Source of the DNA: Chryseobacterium sp. FP211-J200
GTDB taxonomy: Bacteria; Bacteroidota; Bacteroidia; Flavobacteriales; Weeksellaceae
Direction of reading: 5' to 3'
Assembly: GCF_001643375.1 (NCBI RefSeq)
Contig: NZ_LSHB01000083.1
Location: 1-64,000, forward strand
DNA: 64,000 nucleotides
The notes under the pieces were generated by a model. It made no database searches. It had not been told where the DNA came from and was given only the letters and a program-made list of their open reading frames with translations. Shown piece after piece: positions 61,397-64,000 of this stretch; position 1 is the stretch's first letter, and each line of letters starts with the position of its first letter. Position numbers and translations under genes: made by a program.

Positions 61397-62305
61397 ATGA
61401 AAACCATAAGAATAGGAACCAGAAATAGTCCACTTGCCCTTTGGCAGGCTCACGAAGTTGAAGCCAAACTTCAGAATCTTGGATTACAAACTGAAATCGT
61501 TCCAATCATCAGTTCTGGCGACAAAAACCTGAATCAACCGCTTTACGCATTGGGAATCACGGGAATTTTCACGAAAGATCTGGACATTGCTTTGCTTAAT
61601 GATGAGATTGACATTGCCGTTCATTCCTTGAAAGATGTTCCGACGCTTTTGCCTGAAAATGTTCAGATTTCGGCAGTTTTGGAAAGAGATTTTCCGGAAG
61701 ATGTTTTGGTAAGAAATAAAGATGCGGAAGCTTTGGATTTGAATGTTTTGAAAATTGCAACCAGCAGTTTGAGAAGACGCGCTTTTTGGTTGAAGGAATT
61801 TCCGGAAACTGAATTTACGGACATCCGTGGAAATGTTCAAACACGTTTGAAAAAACTGGACGGAGACGTTGCTGATGCGACTCTTTTCTCTTTAGCTGGA
61901 ATCAAAAGGATGAATCTGGATGTGGAATATGAGCAAATCCCGTTTTTATTGCAAGCGCCTTCGCAAGGTGTTGTTGCAATTGCCAGCAAAATTGACAATC
62001 CAGAATTGAGCGATATTTTAAAATCGATTTCTCATAAGGAAACTGAGATTTGCATTACTATAGAAAGAGAATTCCTGAAAACTTTGGAAGGCGGTTGTAC
62101 GGCGCCGATTGGTGCAAAAGCTGAATTGATTGGAAATCAAATCCGATTCGTTGGCAGACTTTGTTCGCTTGATGGAAAAGATTGCATCGAAACGGATGAG
62201 ATCTTTGACTGGAACCAATCTGAGAATTTTGGAGCGAAATTAGCTTTGAAGGTTTTGGAAAACGGCGGAAAGGAATTGATGGACGTAATTAGAAAAAGCC
62301 TTTAA
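61397..62305 (+). CDS. hemC: Hydroxymethylbilane synthase (porphobilinogen deaminase)
   Basis: A 302-residue enzyme that joins four porphobilinogens. It begins RIGTRNSPLALWQAHEVE; the dipyrromethane cofactor Cys lies in GGCTAPIGAK, near residue 234. Position between hemA and hemD fits the pathway order. Confidence 0.95.
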   Translation: MKTIRIGTRNSPLALWQAHEVEAKLQNLGLQTEIVPIISSGDKNLNQPLYALGITGIFTKDLDIALLNDEIDIAVHSLKDVPTLLPENVQISAVLERDFPEDVLVRNKDAEALDLNVLKIATSSLRRRAFWLKEFPETEFTDIRGNVQTRLKKLDGDVADATLFSLAGIKRMNLDVEYEQIPFLLQAPSQGVVAIASKIDNPELSDILKSISHKETEICITIEREFLKTLEGGCTAPIGAKAELIGNQIRFVGRLCSLDGKDCIETDEIFDWNQSENFGAKLALKVLENGGKELMDVIRKSL

Positions 62306-62310
62306 AATAC

Positions 62311-62404
62311 TTAACCACAATGGACACAAAGGATTTCACAAAGCGCACTAGTTAAAAAAATCGTTGTGTTCTTCGTGAAAAAACTTAGTGAACCTTGTGG
62401 TAAA
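62311..62404. repeat. Partly palindromic insertion between hemC and hemD
   Basis: TTAACCACAATGGACAC near the left end and GTGAACCTTGTGGTAA near the right end are imperfect inverted repeats, with CACTAG and CTTAGTG inside. It lies in the 108-base gap of an otherwise tight operon. Confidence 0.6.
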
Positions 62405-62413
62405 ATCCTCACA

Positions 62414-63115
62414 ATGAAAATCCTTTTTACAAAATCACTGGACCAAGAAAAAGTTGCTGAGAAATTGGGAACGGAAACGTCAGTTGATTTTGTGGAGGTC
62501 ATCAAAACGGAATTCATTAAAACGAAAACTTTCGATTTGAAGAATTATTCCTTGATTTTTACCAGTGTGAATGGCGTGAAAGCTTTTTTTGAAAATGGTT
62601 TCGACGCGAATGAGAATTTTGCTGAGAAAAATTATAATAAGATCTACGCCGTTGGTTCGCAGACTAAAAAGGAATTGAGGAAACATAATTTTGGGACTTT
62701 CAAACTTTGTAAGAATGCGAGCGAATTGTCTCAGTTTATTACAGAAAATTCTGTGAATGAAAAGTTTCTGCATTTTTGTGGTGATTTGGCGTTGGATGTT
62801 TTGGATGAGAAATTGCCTTTGCAGAATATTTCTTACAAGAAAATCCCTGTTTATAAGACCGAGCTACTATTTCCGAAAATCAATGAGAAATATCAGGCTG
62901 TGGTTTTCTTCAGTCCGAGCGGAGTTCGTAGTTTTGCGAAGTTCAATGGTTTGGGGGATTTGAAGATTTTTTCGATTGGAAAAACGACGACTTCAGAATT
63001 GAAGAAACTCACTGAAAATAAAATAATTACAAGTCATAAAAATACGTTAGCCGATTTGTTGAATTTGATTTCTAAGGAAAGTTCAACTGCCGGAAAAGCT
63101 GATTTGGAAGACTAA
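62414..63115 (+). CDS. hemD: Uroporphyrinogen-III synthase
   Basis: A 233-residue protein of the poorly conserved HemD family, which closes the tetrapyrrole ring. Recognisable points are the N-terminal MKILFTKSL strand, YSLIFTSVNGVKAFF (about 58-72), YAVGSQTKKEL (about 83-93) and VFFSPSGVRSFAKF near the end. I start at ATG 62414; the frame is open 16 codons earlier, but that part overlaps the intergenic palindrome. Context between hemC and hemE supports the call. Confidence 0.88.
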   Translation: MKILFTKSLDQEKVAEKLGTETSVDFVEVIKTEFIKTKTFDLKNYSLIFTSVNGVKAFFENGFDANENFAEKNYNKIYAVGSQTKKELRKHNFGTFKLCKNASELSQFITENSVNEKFLHFCGDLALDVLDEKLPLQNISYKKIPVYKTELLFPKINEKYQAVVFFSPSGVRSFAKFNGLGDLKIFSIGKTTTSELKKLTENKIITSHKNTLADLLNLISKESSTAGKADLED

Positions 63116-63132
63116 AGTTGAAACTTTGCGAA

Positions 63133-63220
63133 GCGCGCCCCGACTTGAGTGGAAATCCTTTTTTGTGGCTGGAAAAGCCAAGGCAAAAAGATTGGGAACG
63201 GAAGGCGGAAAATGGCGCCC
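63133..63220. repeat. Dispersed palindromic repeat, copy E (plus orientation), in the hem operon
   Basis: Fills the 120-base gap between hemD and hemE. GCGCC (63135-63139) pairs with GGCGC (63214-63218). The GAGTGGAAATCCTTTTTTG and AAAAAGATTGGGAACGGA blocks are identical to copy D at 45.7 kb. The last bases supply an ATG (63212) in frame with hemE. Confidence 0.75.
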
Positions 63221-63235
63221 AAAAAATTTAAGAAA

Positions 63236-64000
63236 ATGATAAAGAACGACCTATACTTGAAGGCCTTGCGAGGCGAAACCGTGGAAAGACCGCCCGTGTG
63301 GATGATGAGACAAGCCGGAAGATACTTGCCGGAATTCATTGCGTTGCGCGACAAATACGACTTTTTCACAAGATGCCAGACGCCGGAATTGGCTTCGGAA
63401 ATTACGGTTCAGCCGATCAGAAGATTTCCTTTGGACGCGGCGATTTTGTTCTCGGACATTTTGGTGGTTCCGCAAGCGATGGGCATCGATTTCAAAATGA
63501 AGGAATCTGTTGGACCTTGGTTGGACGAACCTATCAGAACTGTTCAACAAGTTGATGATGTAATTGTTCCAGACGTGAATGAGACTTTGGGTTACGTTTT
63601 CGATGCGATAGAAATGACTTTGGAAAAGTTGGACAATGAGATTCCGTTGATTGGATTTGCGGGTTCGCCTTGGACGATTTTCTGCTATTGCATCGAGGGA
63701 AGAGGTTCTAAGGATTTCAATATTGCGAAATCTTTTTGTTTCCTTCAAACGGAAGCGGCGCATAAATTATTACAGAAAATTACGGACACGACGATTGCTT
63801 ATTTGAAACGAAAAGTGGAGAAAGGTGTTTCTGCCGTTCAGGTTTTTGACAGTTGGGGCGGAATGCTTTCGCCAGCGGATTATCAGGAGTTTTCCTGGCA
63901 ATACATCAATCAAATCGTGGAAGCTCTAGCACCGTTGACGCACGTTGTGGTTTTCGGGAAAGGCTGTTGGTTTGCGTTGGAAGATATGACGAAATCTAAA
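63236..64000 (+). CDS. hemE: Uroporphyrinogen decarboxylase (cut by the window end)
   Basis: The first 255 residues of HemE, which removes four acetate carboxyl groups to give coproporphyrinogen III. It has [17 protein letters not shown] with the substrate-binding Arg residues, the [14 protein letters not shown] motif with the catalytic Asp, and FAGSPWT further on. I start at the ATG at 63236. An in-frame ATG at 63212 is formed by the end of repeat copy E and would add eight residues (MAPKKFKK). The gene runs off the right edge. Confidence 0.93.
   Translation, partial: MIKNDLYLKALRGETVERPPVWMMRQAGRYLPEFIALRDKYDFFTRCQTPELASEITVQPIRRFPLDAAILFSDILVVPQAMGIDFKMKESVGPWLDEPIRTVQQVDDVIVPDVNETLGYVFDAIEMTLEKLDNEIPLIGFAGSPWTIFCYCIEGRGSKDFNIAKSFCFLQTEAAHKLLQKITDTTIAYLKRKVEKGVSAVQVFDSWGGMLSPADYQEFSWQYINQIVEALAPLTHVVVFGKGCWFALEDMTKSK

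Noticed and set aside
1-64000. tRNA, rRNA, tmRNA or known riboswitch genes
   Set aside because: I looked in the gaps for cloverleaf-like and rRNA-like sequence and found none that I could support by eye; a covariance search would be needed to exclude small RNAs.

Overview
This window is chromosomal DNA of a Bacteroidota bacterium, most likely family Weeksellaceae (Chryseobacterium, Epilithonimonas or a close relative). The evidence is AT-rich DNA, dense short-gap gene packing, Bacteroidota-type promoters (TAnnTTTG, sometimes with an upstream TTG), a GLPGLI-family protein, an ABC permease fused to an M1 peptidase, an NfuA with two N-terminal domains, an OmpA protein with thrombospondin-type-3 repeats, and lipoproteins and secreted proteins typical of flavobacteria. 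The genus is an inference; the phylum is well supported. I saw no rRNA, tRNA, CRISPR array, prophage or intact transposase.

Layout. 1-8 kb: a DUF4407 membrane protein, an ABC ATPase with its giant permease-peptidase partner, a small lipoprotein, a YihY/BrkB membrane protein and a gamma-carbonic anhydrase. 8-11 kb: NfuA, ferrochelatase and a VOC protein. 10.9-15 kb is the accessory stretch: an AT-rich orphan HEPN-type protein, then an AraC-type regulator and a class-C serine hydrolase, each cut by one in-frame stop codon. 15-22 kb: M16 peptidase, RuvC, a Pif1-like helicase and seryl-tRNA synthetase. 22-33 kb is a long minus-strand series: lipoprotein, flippase, asparagine-synthase-like protein and glycosyltransferase (a small surface-glycan set), then two Fe-S proteins, an MCE protein and a PpiD-like foldase. 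33-35 kb: an ECF sigma factor with a probable membrane anti-sigma protein and a secreted partner. 35-42 kb: DUF2520, GLPGLI, the feoA-feoB-small Cys-rich protein iron operon, GlmM and a YoeB-type toxin-antitoxin pair. 42-51 kb: an MFS transporter, a GH3-family protein, L21/L27, YebC, OmpA, SmpB and an ABC-F ATPase. 51-60 kb: a secreted alpha-amylase-type enzyme, an M48 peptidase and the cell-shape operon mreB-mreC-mreD-mrdA-rodA. 60-64 kb: haem synthesis genes hemA-hemC-hemD-hemE, the last cut by the window end.

Most genes are housekeeping. The unusual material lies in the gaps and in the 11-15 kb accessory stretch. Five copies of one dispersed, partly palindromic repeat occupy five separate intergenic gaps, and their terminal stems differ in sequence yet still pair. 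There is an 83-bp tandem array beside the toxin-antitoxin pair, a 21-bp tandem array whose recurrent substitutions favour third codon positions of one open frame, a heptamer array that begins at the ruvC stop codon, and two tandem mini-hairpins with covarying stems. Other points of note are the HEPN protein with an LprI-like C-terminus, the pair of neighbouring nonsense-interrupted genes, an ABC-F protein with only one intact composite ATP site, and three genes whose promoter -7 box lies 5 nt before the ATG, suggesting leaderless mRNAs.
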